Origin: G965198795 sp965198795
Lineage (GTDB): Bacteria > Pseudomonadota > Alphaproteobacteria > Rhodospirillales > Casp-alpha2
Direction of reading: 5' to 3'
Length of the DNA stretch: 64,000 nt
Assembly: GCA_965198795.1 (NCBI GenBank)
Contig: OZ240674.1
Coordinates: forward strand, 2,790,001-2,854,000
Position numbers and translations under genes: made by a program. Shown here one piece after another: positions 1-8,854 of this stretch; the first letter of the stretch is position 1, and each line of letters opens with the position of its first letter. The notes below the pieces were generated by a model. The model was not told the DNA's origin. It saw only the letters and a program-made list of their open reading frames with translations, and searched no databases.

Positions 1-560
1 AGGCCCGACAGATGCTCAATGGTCTCTGGAATATTCCAGATCAGTTGATCGAGATCGCCGTCCTGACGGGTTTCCCCATTCACATCCAGCCAGATGCGGC
101 CCGCCGCCGGATGACCGATGTCGGATGCGGGGTGTACGGCGGAGCAGGGGGCTGAAAGCTCGAAGGCTTTACCCACTTCCCAGGGGCGCCCGGCTTTTTT
201 GGCGGCGCCCTGTAAATCCCGCCGGGTCATATCGAGCCCGACGGCGTAGCCGTGGATGTGACCCAGGGCGTCGGCCTGGGCGATGCCGGCCCCGCCCTTG
301 CCCAGCGCGACGACCAACTCGATTTCGAAATGCACGTCCGAAGATCGCACAGGATAGGGAAAGTCGCCGCCGCCAGGGAGCAAGTTGTCTGGTGACTTTT
401 GAAAGAAGAACGGGGGTTCCCTGTCCGGGTCGTGTCCCATCTCGCGGGCATGGGCGGCATAGTTCCGCCCGACGCAATATATCCGGCGCACGGGATAAAG
501 GTCGTCCGTTCCGGCGACGGGCAATACGGGACGGGGCGGTTCCGGGATCACGAAAGCCAA
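1..560 (-). CDS. Fumarylacetoacetate hydrolase (FAH) family protein, 3' end outside window
   Basis: Reading the minus strand from a TTG at 560 gives AFVIPEPPRPVLPVAG, then VRRIYCVGRNYAAHAREMG, the N-terminal signature of the YcgM/NagK-like FAH subfamily (fumarylpyruvate or acylpyruvate hydrolases). FEIELVVALGKGG carries the metal-binding Glu pair. The TTG is preceded by a good ribosome site (AAAGGAG, 6 nt upstream). No in-frame ATG lies near the conserved N-terminus, so TTG is the likely start. About 186 codons are visible of a family length near 230, and the rest runs off the window edge. It lies 45 nt downstream of the JmjC gene on the same strand and may be cotranscribed with it. The substrate cannot be told from sequence. 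Confidence 0.85.
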   Translation of the reverse strand, partial: MAFVIPEPPRPVLPVAGTDDLYPVRRIYCVGRNYAAHAREMGHDPDREPPFFFQKSPDNLLPGGGDFPYPVRSSDVHFEIELVVALGKGGAGIAQADALGHIHGYAVGLDMTRRDLQGAAKKAGRPWEVGKAFELSAPCSAVHPASDIGHPAAGRIWLDVNGETRQDGDLDQLIWNIPETIEHLSG

Positions 561-605
561 GGGGCTCTCCTTTTTCGGCGCGTGACGGCGGCAAGCATGT
601 TGCTA

Positions 606-1805
606 TCAGGCTGCGGTGACAAGGGCAAGGCGTCTCAGGGCCGCAACCAGCTCGCGCCGGTCCTTATCCGCGATATCTGGAAAGCTCGCCTCAATCTCGG
701 CCATGGTGAAGATGTCGCGGGCCAATATCCATTCGGCGAGTGGTTCCAAGTCTGGCGCGAGTTCTGTTTTTTCGCCGCCATGGATCAGAAAAACGGCCGC
801 CCCCCGTTTTTTCCTCGCCCAGCCATACGGCTTGACTCGATAGGGATGGGCCAGGTCCGGATGGGGAATACTGAGCCGGGGTATGTTGTCGAACATACCG
901 CTCTTCTGGTCTTTGAACAGTTTGTCCGCGACATCTGGTTGTCTCATCAGTTCGGATATGCGCCCAGCCAGCGTGGCGACATGAGCGTAATAGCCCCTCG
1001 GGTCGTCGATACCCGGCATGTCGGCGCGAAACGCAGGGTCTTCCCGAAGGGGCGTCATCACGGTCCGCATGAAATCAAGGCCGGTTGGACGTGCGGTCCC
1101 GAACGACAAATGCAGACATGCGTCACTCGCGGCCAGGGCGTCGTGGTACTGGCCCTTGGGGATATAGAGCAGATCGCCCGGCGTCATCTCGATCTCTTCG
1201 AGAAGGCCGCCTTTGGCCTTTTCGTGATAATCCAGCGGCAGACTGCCGTAGCTGTAGCCGCCGGCTTCGATGGGATGTTCGAACCGGCCTTCGTAGAGAC
1301 GCCAGACTTTCTTACCTTCGATATGAAGGGCGAAAACTTCCGTTGTGTCGAAATGTGAACGGAACGCCTGACGCTGTGACCAGGAGCAATAGGCGTTGCA
1401 GAAAACCTTCGACGCCATGCCCATCTGAAGGGCCGTGGTCAGCGCTTGCACGCCCGGATGAAGCCGCTCCATGGTGTCCAAAACCATGCTTGCGCCCTGG
1501 CGCATCAATTGGGCGACCTTGCCCCAATCCGGGGTCATGGCGGGCGCGCCTTCCCGGGACCGGCCCGGGCGGCAGAAATCCATGGGCTCGATATTGTCGC
1601 CATCCAACGCCAGTTTGATGGTCCGGTCCGTCCAGATGGGCGTCATGTCCAGGACGCGGTTGAAAGCGGCCCAGTCGAAGAGACTTTGGGCCTTTTCACT
1701 TCCCCCTGGAATGTGCAAATGGCGCCGCCCCGTGTAGGCCGCAAAAAATTCATCGACCCCCATGGGATGTAACAGTTCGCGGAAGGTGACGGCCGGGTCA
1801 GGCAT
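606..1805 (-). CDS. JmjC/cupin-4 family Fe(II)/2-oxoglutarate hydroxylase-like protein
   Basis: A 399-residue protein of the cupin-4/JmjC class, related in fold to the ribosomal oxygenase YcfD/RoxA. The HxD iron-binding pair is visible in SHFDTTEVFALHIEGKKVW and the distal His in ACLHLSFG, with the cupin strand GDLLYIPKGQYHDA between them. The C-terminal part (from about residue 270) is helical and could be the dimerisation and winged-helix region of this family. RoxA enzymes hydroxylate an arginine of ribosomal protein L16, but this protein is divergent and the target is inferred only by family. No strong ribosome site precedes the ATG. Confidence 0.75.
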   Translation of the reverse strand: MPDPAVTFRELLHPMGVDEFFAAYTGRRHLHIPGGSEKAQSLFDWAAFNRVLDMTPIWTDRTIKLALDGDNIEPMDFCRPGRSREGAPAMTPDWGKVAQLMRQGASMVLDTMERLHPGVQALTTALQMGMASKVFCNAYCSWSQRQAFRSHFDTTEVFALHIEGKKVWRLYEGRFEHPIEAGGYSYGSLPLDYHEKAKGGLLEEIEMTPGDLLYIPKGQYHDALAASDACLHLSFGTARPTGLDFMRTVMTPLREDPAFRADMPGIDDPRGYYAHVATLAGRISELMRQPDVADKLFKDQKSGMFDNIPRLSIPHPDLAHPYRVKPYGWARKKRGAAVFLIHGGEKTELAPDLEPLAEWILARDIFTMAEIEASFPDIADKDRRELVAALRRLALVTAA

Positions 1806-2163
1806 TATGGGAGAGTTTTTCCCATAGCTGACAATGAATTGCCAACCATCTTTAAAGAGTTGAGTTTCGGTCCGCGTCTAAATGGGAAAGACCGGAACTC
1901 CCGGCGCTCATTCCATTTGCATGTTTCACGTCAAAACTTTATGAAAGCGTTCCTCACCGGCATGGTGAGGCGCGCGGTCCTTGGGGGCGCCGGACCCGGC
2001 CAATTGTCGTCCGGTTTCAAAGGCTGTCAACCATGACCATGAAGACGGCGTAAAAGCCGTAAAGCGTGTCTTCCCTGTCTAATTTCGACTTACAAGGCCG
2101 GCCTATCTCCGATAAGGTTTGCCGAAACCCCGGAAAACCTTAACTGGGGCGGGAAGGTGTTCT
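1806..2163. other. Intergenic region with one short hairpin
   Basis: About 360 bases between the divergent JmjC and dgcN genes. A perfect 7-bp inverted repeat with a 5-nt loop (CCTCACC ... GGTGAGG) lies at 1952-1970. It has no T-tract and is not an obvious terminator. No convincing ORF, tRNA or clear sigma70 promoter was found by eye. Confidence 0.4.
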
Positions 2164-3168
2164 GTGCTTAAAACTCCCTATCTTCTGTTTCTGGGCGATG
2201 CGCCCGATATGCTGGCTGCGAAGGTCGCCGTTGGCGTGGCCCACTGGCGGCCGGATTGGTGCAAGGGTCAATTGCGGCTTGATGGCTGCAACGCGGACCT
2301 GGGACTTTCCGACTTGACGCTGGAGGCGGCGGTCGGCGAGGGGTGTAAAACCTTGATCGTCGGCGTCGCCAACCGGGGCGGTTTTATTCCCGGCGGTTGG
2401 ACGAGCACCATTGTCAAGGCCATGGAATTGGGAATGGACGTGGCCGCCGGTCTGCACACGCGGCTCGAGTCCGTTCCCGCCATCGCCGAAGCGGCCGAGA
2501 AGCACGGCCGCACGTTGACCAACACGCGCCACCCCGCCGAGAATGTTCCCGTCGCAGGCGGACAGCCGCGCGCCGGTCACCGATTGCTCGGTGTGGGCAC
2601 CGACGTCTCGGTCGGCAAGATGTTCACGGGGCTCGCCATCGAGGCCGAGATGAAGTCTCGCGGCATGAAGGCGTCGTTCCGGCCCACTGGCCAGACAGGG
2701 ATTTTCATCGCCGGTGACGGTATCGCCGTGGACGCGGTGGTCGCCGACTTTATCGCGGGTGCGGCGGAATGGCTGACGCCCGCCGCCGACCCGGATCATT
2801 GGCATGTCGTCGAGGGACAGGGGTCGCTGTTTCACGCCAGCTATTCCGGTGTGACGCTGGGATTGCTTCATGGCTCGCGGCCGGACGGCCTGATCCTCTG
2901 TCATGACGCGGCCCGGACGGAAATGCGCGGCACGCCGGGTATTCCCGTTCCGCCGATGGAGCGTGTGATGGAAGTCAGTCTTCAGATGGCGCGGATGTTT
3001 GAGCCGTCGGCCAAGTTCTATGGCGCGTCGATCAATACGTCCTCTCTCAATGACGGGGCGGCGGCCGATTATCTGAAAGCGGCGGAGGACCGTCTGGGCG
3101 TCCCCTGTTGTGACTCGGTCCGTACGGGGGTCGGCTCCATCGTTGATTTGATCCAATCGAACACATGA
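2164..3168 (+). CDS. dgcN: DUF1611 protein, probable D-glutamate N-acetyltransferase DgcN
   Basis: A 334-residue DUF1611-family protein. The N-terminus (KTPYLLFLGDAPD) begins the DUF1611 N-domain, and the C-domain has a P-loop-like GVGTDVSVGKMFT and the family motif VEGQGSLFHASYSGVT. DgcN is known to acetylate D-glutamate so that DgcA can racemise it. The adjacent dgcA homologue, overlapping by four bases, strongly supports this role. I chose GTG at 2164 because it has a good ribosome site (GGGAAGG) and matches the family N-terminus. An upstream TTG at 2119 would add 15 unconserved residues. The pair would let the cell use D-Glu as a carbon and nitrogen source. Confidence 0.8.
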   Translation: MLKTPYLLFLGDAPDMLAAKVAVGVAHWRPDWCKGQLRLDGCNADLGLSDLTLEAAVGEGCKTLIVGVANRGGFIPGGWTSTIVKAMELGMDVAAGLHTRLESVPAIAEAAEKHGRTLTNTRHPAENVPVAGGQPRAGHRLLGVGTDVSVGKMFTGLAIEAEMKSRGMKASFRPTGQTGIFIAGDGIAVDAVVADFIAGAAEWLTPAADPDHWHVVEGQGSLFHASYSGVTLGLLHGSRPDGLILCHDAARTEMRGTPGIPVPPMERVMEVSLQMARMFEPSAKFYGASINTSSLNDGAAADYLKAAEDRLGVPCCDSVRTGVGSIVDLIQSNT

Positions 3169-4142
3169 AGCTTACCGTTTCGTCGGAAAGCTGGCCGCTG
3201 GAACGGCCCTTCGCCATTTCGCGCGGCGTGAAGACGGCCGCCGACGTTGTTGTCGTCTCATTGGAAGCGGACGGTACGCGCGCCCGGGCGGAATGCGTGC
3301 CCTATCCCCGCTATGGCGAGACGGTTGAAGGCGTCGTCGATGAGATTGAGTCGCTGCGAGTAGAGATTGAACAAGGGCTGACGCGGACCCGGTTGACCGA
3401 CAGCCTGCATGCGGGCGCGGCCAGAAACGCCGTCGATTGCGCGTTCTGGGATTGGGAGGCCAAGCGGGCCGGCAAGCGTGTTTGGGAATTGGCGGGGCTC
3501 GCCATGCCGGCCCCCCAGGTAACGGCGGCGACCATCGGTCTCGGCGCGGCGGAGGAGATGGGCGCGCGGGCGAAAGAGATGGCCGGTCATCCGTTGCTCA
3601 AGGTCAAACTGGACGCAGCGGACGTATTGCCCCGTTTGGAAGCGGTGAAGGCCGGCGCTCCCAACGCCCGCTTGGTGGTGGATCCGAACGAGGGCTGGGA
3701 CGTCGCCATGGTTCGTGACTTGAATCCCAGGCTTCATGAACTTGGCGTCGAGATGCTGGAGCAGCCCGTGCCCGCGGACGACGACGAGGGCCTTCGCGAT
3801 ATCTTCTCCCTCGTGCCGCTCTGCGCCGATGAAGCCTGTCATACCTCGGCCGATTTGGACCGGCTGAGGGGATTGTATGACATGATCAACATCAAGCTCG
3901 ATAAGACGGGCGGTCTGACGGAAGCCCTTTACCTGGCGGACGCCGCAGCGGCCAAAGGCTTCGGCCTGATGATCGGCTGTATGGTTGGAACGTCCCTGGC
4001 CATGGCCCCGGCGACCTTGCTGGCGCCCCGTTGCCGAGTGGTCGATCTGGACGGACCGCTACTGCTGAGGGAAGACCGCGAGTCCGGTCTTGAGTTTACA
4101 GAAGGGAAAATCCACCGCCCCGACGCCGCGCTCTGGGGATAG
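3165..4142 (+). CDS. dgcA: Enolase-superfamily epimerase, probable N-acetyl-D-glutamate racemase DgcA
   Basis: A 325-residue member of the dipeptide-epimerase branch of the enolase superfamily. The barrel shows a KxK catalytic motif (LLKVKLDAADVL), three acidic metal ligands (VVDPNEGWD, MLEQPVPADD, LCADEACH) and the opposite catalytic Lys in INIKLDKTGG. The start ATG overlaps the dgcN stop (ATGA), which indicates translational coupling. In the characterised pathway DgcN acetylates D-Glu, DgcA racemises N-acetyl-D-Glu to the L form, and a deacetylase releases L-Glu. On its own the sequence would also fit an L-Ala-D/L-Glu epimerase, so the partner gene decides the call. Confidence 0.8.
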   Translation: MKLTVSSESWPLERPFAISRGVKTAADVVVVSLEADGTRARAECVPYPRYGETVEGVVDEIESLRVEIEQGLTRTRLTDSLHAGAARNAVDCAFWDWEAKRAGKRVWELAGLAMPAPQVTAATIGLGAAEEMGARAKEMAGHPLLKVKLDAADVLPRLEAVKAGAPNARLVVDPNEGWDVAMVRDLNPRLHELGVEMLEQPVPADDDEGLRDIFSLVPLCADEACHTSADLDRLRGLYDMINIKLDKTGGLTEALYLADAAAAKGFGLMIGCMVGTSLAMAPATLLAPRCRVVDLDGPLLLREDRESGLEFTEGKIHRPDAALWG

Positions 4143-4232
4143 CGGGCTTCATGGAATAAAACACGCTTTTCTTTTTAAGCGGCGCGCCTTCCGCCAAACC
4201 CTGAGGATCACCACCGACAAAGGCATTGTTCC

Positions 4233-5384
4233 ATGACCGCTGCCCATCCCGAAATTCGAGACGCCGTGGCTCAGCTTTGCCGGGATTTTCCCGGCGACTA
4301 CTGGCGGGAAAAAGACCGCGAGCGGGCTTACCCTAAGGAATTCGTCGAGGCGTTGACCGAGGCCGGTTATCTCGCCTGCCTGATTCCAGAGGAATTCGGC
4401 GGCGCCGGTCTGGGCTTGTCCGAAGCGGCCGCCATCATGGAGGAAATCCATAAATCCGGCGGAAACGGCGGCGCCTGCCACGCGCAGATGTACATTATGG
4501 GATCGCTTTTGCGCCACGGAGACGAAGAGAAGAAGCGCCGCTATCTGCCTGACATCGCGACGGGGAAGCTGCGTCTGCAAGCGTTCGGGGTGACGGAACC
4601 CGCGTCGGGGACGGACACGACCCGCATTCGCACCTCGGCGCGCCGCGACGGCAATGAATGGGTGATCAACGGCCAGAAGGTCTGGACCAGCCGGGCGGAG
4701 CATTCGGACTTGATGTTGCTGCTGGCTCGCACGACGCCCCGCGACCAGGTGGAGAAACGCCATCAGGGGCTTTCCATGTTTCTTATCGACATGCGCGAGG
4801 CGCGAGGCAATGGGTTGGAGATCAAACCGCTCCGCGCGATGGTCAATCACGCGACGACGGAAATCTTCTTTGATGACCTCCGGGCGCCGGCGGACGCCCT
4901 GGTGGGTGAGGAAGGCCGCGGTTTCAATTACATCCTGGACGGCATGAACGCGGAGCGCATTCTGATCGGGTCGGAATGTATCGGCGACGCCCGCTGGTTC
5001 ATTCGGAAAGCCCGCGACTATGCAAATGAGCGCAAAGTCTTCGACCGCCCCATTGGCCAGAACCAGGGCGTCCAATTCCCCATCGCGCGGTGCTATGCGG
5101 AAACGGAAGCCGCAGCCTTGATGGTGGAGAAGGCCGCCAACTTGTTCGACGCCGGTGAAAAGCCGGGCGCGGAAGCCAACATGGCGAAGCTGCTCGCCGC
5201 AGACGCCAGTTGGCGCGCGGCGGATATGTGTTTGCAGACCCACGGCGGGTTCGGTTTCGCCGAAGAGTATGACGTGGAGCGGAAGTTCCGCGAAACCCGG
5301 CTCTATCAGGTGGCGCCCATTTCCACCAACTTGATCCTCAGCTACATTGCCGAGCATCTATTGGACATGCCAAGGTCATTTTAG
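4233..5384 (+). CDS. Acyl-CoA dehydrogenase family protein
   Basis: 383 residues with the full acyl-CoA dehydrogenase layout: helical N-domain, FAD-binding beta domain (GVTEPASGTDTTRIRT, then INGQKVWTSRAEHSD) and C-terminal helical domain ending LQTHGGFGFAEEYDVERKFRETR. Where most family members have the catalytic Glu (IYEGTSEIQ), this protein reads LYQVAPISTN, so the usual base is missing at that position. Another residue must serve, or the reaction differs, as in the subfamily that ends in an AP(I/V)S sequence. It is the first gene of a run with the MaoC-like and CoA-transferase genes, which suggests degradation of a branched or dicarboxylic acyl-CoA. Confidence 0.9.
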   Translation: MTAAHPEIRDAVAQLCRDFPGDYWREKDRERAYPKEFVEALTEAGYLACLIPEEFGGAGLGLSEAAAIMEEIHKSGGNGGACHAQMYIMGSLLRHGDEEKKRRYLPDIATGKLRLQAFGVTEPASGTDTTRIRTSARRDGNEWVINGQKVWTSRAEHSDLMLLLARTTPRDQVEKRHQGLSMFLIDMREARGNGLEIKPLRAMVNHATTEIFFDDLRAPADALVGEEGRGFNYILDGMNAERILIGSECIGDARWFIRKARDYANERKVFDRPIGQNQGVQFPIARCYAETEAAALMVEKAANLFDAGEKPGAEANMAKLLAADASWRAADMCLQTHGGFGFAEEYDVERKFRETRLYQVAPISTNLILSYIAEHLLDMPRSF

Positions 5385-5523
5385 GGATGTGGCGGTTTTG
5401 TCTCCCGGCCTTCCGCAGTTTCGGCGAACCAGGGTTCCTTTCTCTTCCCATGGACAAGGGGAAGGGAAAGCGAAGGCTGGGCGGGTCGAGAGGCCGGGAT
5501 TCGGGAAGGGGATAAACAGGGAC

Positions 5524-6387
5524 GTGCCCGGCATCGATGTCGATCATCTAAAAAGCTGGATAGGCCGTCAGGAAACCCGCGTGGACTTGATTGCGCCGTT
5601 TCCCGTCAAAGGGTTGGCGGCGACGCTGAACTGGGAAGGGGACATACCGGGGATGGGTGATCCGGTCCCGCCCGCCGCGCACTGGCTCTATTTCCTGGAC
5701 ACCACGCCGCAGTCGGGTTTGGGTTATGACGGCCATCCAGAGAAAGGAGGATTTCTGCCCCCTATGCCGTTGCCCCGGCGCATGTGGGCCGGCGGGCGCA
5801 TCCGGTTTGCTGCGGACCTCTGTATCGGTGAAACGGCGAAGCGCGTCTCGACCATCAAGGATGTCGCGGTAAAGCGGGGAAAGTCGGGCGCATTGGGCTT
5901 CGTCACCGTTGAGCATCGAGTTTTGAATGAGGCGGGCGAGACCGCGGTCCTGGAAGATCACGACATCGTCTACCGCGAACCCGCGAAGCCGGACGGCCCC
6001 GCGCCGAAGCCGGAAGCGGCCCCGGACGACGCTGATTGGGGCCGCGAGGTCATGGCCGACGAGGCGCTTCTTTTCCGCTATTCGGCGCTGACCTTCAATG
6101 GTCACAGAATTCACTATGACCAGCCGTTCTGTGTGAATGACGAGGGCTATGGCGGCTTGATTGTTCACGGTCCCTTGCTGGCGACTTATCTGATGGACCT
6201 TGGCCGGCGGCGTGGCGAGGGGGATTTGAAAACCTTCGACTACAGGGCCCGCCGCCCGGTTTTCGTCGATGGTTCGCCGTTTTTCGTCCGCGGCAAGGGT
6301 GGCGGAGCCGCCGCCTCGCTCTGGGTGAGCGACTCGAGCGGCTATCTGGCCATGACGGCCGAAGCGGCGTTTGGGCGGGCTTCATGA
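5524..6387 (+). CDS. MaoC-like / FAS1-type dehydratase (mesaconyl-CoA hydratase-like)
   Basis: About 287 residues forming a double hotdog protein of the MaoC-like / HTD2 type. The first hotdog carries WLYFLDTTPQSGLGYDGHP and LPRRMWAGGRIRF. The second carries LLFRYSALTFNGHRIHYDQPF followed by GLIVHGPLLATYL, the hydratase motif with catalytic Asp/His. Length and motif order match mesaconyl-C4-CoA and itaconyl-CoA hydratases. I start at the GTG at 5524, which removes about 59 upstream codons of unrelated sequence. The next gene overlaps its stop by four bases. The substrate is inferred only at the level of a branched or unsaturated acyl-CoA. Confidence 0.8.
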   Translation: MPGIDVDHLKSWIGRQETRVDLIAPFPVKGLAATLNWEGDIPGMGDPVPPAAHWLYFLDTTPQSGLGYDGHPEKGGFLPPMPLPRRMWAGGRIRFAADLCIGETAKRVSTIKDVAVKRGKSGALGFVTVEHRVLNEAGETAVLEDHDIVYREPAKPDGPAPKPEAAPDDADWGREVMADEALLFRYSALTFNGHRIHYDQPFCVNDEGYGGLIVHGPLLATYLMDLGRRRGEGDLKTFDYRARRPVFVDGSPFFVRGKGGGAAASLWVSDSSGYLAMTAEAAFGRAS

Positions 6388-7607
6388 CGGAACAGCCTAG
6401 AGCGCTTGAGGGACTTCGGGTCCTGGATGCGGCGACCTTCATCGCCGGACCCTACTGCGCATCCATTCTGGGTGAGTTCGGCGCGGAGGTGATCAAGATC
6501 GAACAACCGCCGAATGAGAAGGGCGGCGGGGGTGACCCTTGGCGGCGCTACGGGACGCCCTCCGGCAGAGATGACTCGTCGCTTGCCTGGTTGAGCGAGG
6601 CGCGGAACAAGACGTCCCTGACGCTCAATTTGCGAACTCCCGAAGGCCAGCGGATCATGAAGGATCTGGTCGCCAAGTCCGACGTCTTGATCGAGAATTT
6701 CCGCCCCGGCACGCTGGAGAAGTGGGGACTTGGCTGGGAAGCGTTAAGCACGGTCAACCCTGGGCTGGTCCTTACCCGGATTACCGGGTACGGGCAGACG
6801 GGACCTTATAAGGATCGTCCCGGCTTCGCGCGGGTCGCTCACGCGGTCGGGGGGCTGACGTATCTTTCGGGCCAACCCGGCGAAATTCCCGTGACGCCGG
6901 GTTCGACGTCGCTGGCGGACTATATGACAGGCCTGTTCGGCGCCGTCGGCGCCTTGGTTGCTCTCAAGCATCGGGATGCGACGGGGGAAGGCCAGGTGAT
7001 CGACGCCGCTCTTTACGAAAGCGTCTTTCGTGTGCTGGACGAAATCGCGCCACGCCACGCCAAGGAGGGCTTCGTTCGCGAACCCGAGGGCGCCGGCACC
7101 ATAAACGCTTGTCCTCACGGTCATTTTCCATGCGGCGACGGACGCTTCGTCTCACTGGCCTGCACCACCGACAAGATGTTTGAGCGGCTATGCGGCGCCA
7201 TGGAACGGCCGGATTTGTTGAGCGCCTATGGCGATCAATCGGCGCGCCTGGAGAATCGGGACGCCGTAATCAGGCAGGTCACGGATTGGACCGCCTCAAA
7301 GCCGAGAGAAGAGGTGATGGCGGCTTGTGTCGATGCGGAGGTTCCGGCGGGTCCGATCAATTCAATCGCCGATATCTTCGCCGATCCGCATTTCAAGGCG
7401 CGGGAGGCTTTGGTCACTGTGACCCATCCGGATCCCGCCGTGGGCGATGTGGTGGTTCCGGGACCTGTTCCCAAGCTCTCCAGGACACCCGGCCGGCTGG
7501 AGCGCCTGGGGCCTGGTTTGGGAGAAGGGACGGATCGCGTTTTGACCGATGTGCTGGGGATGAGCCCCGCCGATGTGGCCGGTTTACGCGCGAAAGGCGT
7601 GGTTTAA
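6384..7607 (+). CDS. CaiB/BaiF family class III CoA-transferase
   Basis: 407 residues, the usual family length. Signatures include LRVLDAATFIAGPYCASILGEFGAEVIKIE at the N-terminus (about residues 12-41), NKTSLTLNLRTPEGQ, and the catalytic Asp in SLADYMTGLFGAVGA. It starts inside the stop codon of the MaoC-like gene (ATGA), so the two are translationally coupled. Its stop overlaps the stop of the convergent transglycosylase gene. Together with the dehydrogenase and hydratase it forms a three-gene acyl-CoA pathway module. Mesaconyl- or succinyl-CoA transfer is a reasonable guess but not provable from the sequence. Confidence 0.88.
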   Translation: MTEQPRALEGLRVLDAATFIAGPYCASILGEFGAEVIKIEQPPNEKGGGGDPWRRYGTPSGRDDSSLAWLSEARNKTSLTLNLRTPEGQRIMKDLVAKSDVLIENFRPGTLEKWGLGWEALSTVNPGLVLTRITGYGQTGPYKDRPGFARVAHAVGGLTYLSGQPGEIPVTPGSTSLADYMTGLFGAVGALVALKHRDATGEGQVIDAALYESVFRVLDEIAPRHAKEGFVREPEGAGTINACPHGHFPCGDGRFVSLACTTDKMFERLCGAMERPDLLSAYGDQSARLENRDAVIRQVTDWTASKPREEVMAACVDAEVPAGPINSIADIFADPHFKAREALVTVTHPDPAVGDVVVPGPVPKLSRTPGRLERLGPGLGEGTDRVLTDVLGMSPADVAGLRAKGVV

Positions 7608-8644
7608 CGCCCGCCTCTCAATAAACCGGTTTCCCGCCATCTGTTTAACTGGGATTGCCGCCGTTCCGGGAAACTTGCGATCCTTGGTCTGCTTTCCGCG
7701 CCATGGCTGTTTCGCTTGGCCTGTTGACGTTGGGCGAGACGGGCGCGGCGTTCGGCGATTGCCCGTTGCAGCCGATGGCCGGGCGTGCGGAGGAGGCCTG
7801 TGTTCCGCGCGTTTGGGGCGGACGCCCGGCTGAGACGGCGTTGCTTGGGCTGAAGTAATGCGCGATTGGCTTTAAATCCGGCGTTCAAGCGTTCCATAAG
7901 GTCATAAGCGACGCCGGCGCCATCCCCGTTGGCGGACTGTTTCCGGGGGTGGTTGAGCGGTTGAATGATGGTTTCCTCAATAACCGTCCGGCCGCCGTCA
8001 TCAAATTCACCCGAGCCGAGAGCGGCCACGTCAAACGGGTTGCGTTTCAACAAACGCCAATGCGTTTCCACCTTGTCCCGATAGCGTTTGTAATGTTCCG
8101 GCGTCTTGGAATGATAGCGCCCCGCGGCCGATATCCAGGTCTGGGTTTCCGTTCGTTTCCGCTTCAGGAATTCGGCCGCGTAGGCGGTGTTCTTCAGCGG
8201 GTCGAAGGCGTCGGAAAGAGAGCCGAACGCATCCCAGTGATGATGCAGATTAACCTGCATACAGCCGACATCGATGTTTTTCACGTCTTGGCTCAACAAG
8301 ATTTCCACCTCGGCCACAGCCTCCAGCTTGGTGTCGAAATAACGTCCCTCGCCTTCCGCCGTCACGGTCCAAGGCCAGGCGATCTTGCGGCCGGCGCCGT
8401 CCGACCAGCGGCCCGACTCCGTCAACGCGATAGCGCCGAGCAGATGCCGCGGAATGCGGGAATGGGCCTCATGCGCCCGGGCGGCGGCCAGACACATGGC
8501 CTCTGGATGGGCCTCGGCAACCAAGGACTCAACGTGCGCGGGCAACGCGCGCGACCAGGCGTCACTGGCGGCCGCCGTCAAACCAAAAGCGCCCAGAAAT
8601 GGTGCGGCGCAAAAATACAAAAGTCTGCCATGCGGAAAACGCAT
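7604..8644 (-). CDS. Lytic transglycosylase SLT-domain protein, exported
   Basis: 346 residues with an N-terminal signal peptide (hydrophobic stretch LLYFCAAPFLGAFGLTAAAS). The SLT fold follows: catalytic Glu in LLGAIALTESGRWSDG, then VGCMQVNLHHHWDAF and AAGRYHSKTPEHYKRYR. The enzyme would cleave murein glycosidic bonds in the periplasm. The C-terminal 120 residues are Arg/Ala/Gln-rich and unconserved (RRARLAQRQQAKRN). The ATG has a near-consensus ribosome site (GGAGG, 5 nt upstream). The start faces the sRNA region, and the stop overlaps the convergent CoA-transferase stop. Confidence 0.85.
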   Translation of the reverse strand: MRFPHGRLLYFCAAPFLGAFGLTAAASDAWSRALPAHVESLVAEAHPEAMCLAAARAHEAHSRIPRHLLGAIALTESGRWSDGAGRKIAWPWTVTAEGEGRYFDTKLEAVAEVEILLSQDVKNIDVGCMQVNLHHHWDAFGSLSDAFDPLKNTAYAAEFLKRKRTETQTWISAAGRYHSKTPEHYKRYRDKVETHWRLLKRNPFDVAALGSGEFDDGGRTVIEETIIQPLNHPRKQSANGDGAGVAYDLMERLNAGFKANRALLQPKQRRLSRASAPNARNTGLLRTPGHRLQRAIAERRARLAQRQQAKRNSHGAESRPRIASFPERRQSQLNRWRETGLLRGGR

Positions 8645-8820
8645 GAATACCTCCGTTCTTGAAACATGTGCGATGCAAGGCGCGGACCATGTAGAAAATA
8701 TTAAAAATCTTTTTTTAATAATGAGTTATATCTATTTTTATGTCCTGGACATCGAAGCGCTGGGTCAGGGTTGCCGGGTGGAGAGGTAAAAGCTGCCGGT
8801 ATGGCCGTTTAATTTTTATG

Positions 8821-8849
8821 TTGCATATGCACAAATTAGCCGCTATATT
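8821..8849 (+). promoter_or_regulatory. Sigma70-type promoter for sRNA candidate
   Basis: TTGCAT at 8821-8826 and TATATT at 8844-8849 are separated by exactly 17 bases, close to the consensus. The predicted start is about 8855-8857. The region is much more AT-rich than its surroundings, and no ORF follows before the terminator at 8930-8960. Confidence 0.6.
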
Positions 8850-8854
8850 TTGCG

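Noticed and set aside
5347..5523. Long N-terminus of the MaoC-like protein
   Set aside because: It overlaps the acyl-CoA dehydrogenase end and lacks hotdog similarity. The GTG at 5524 gives the family length.
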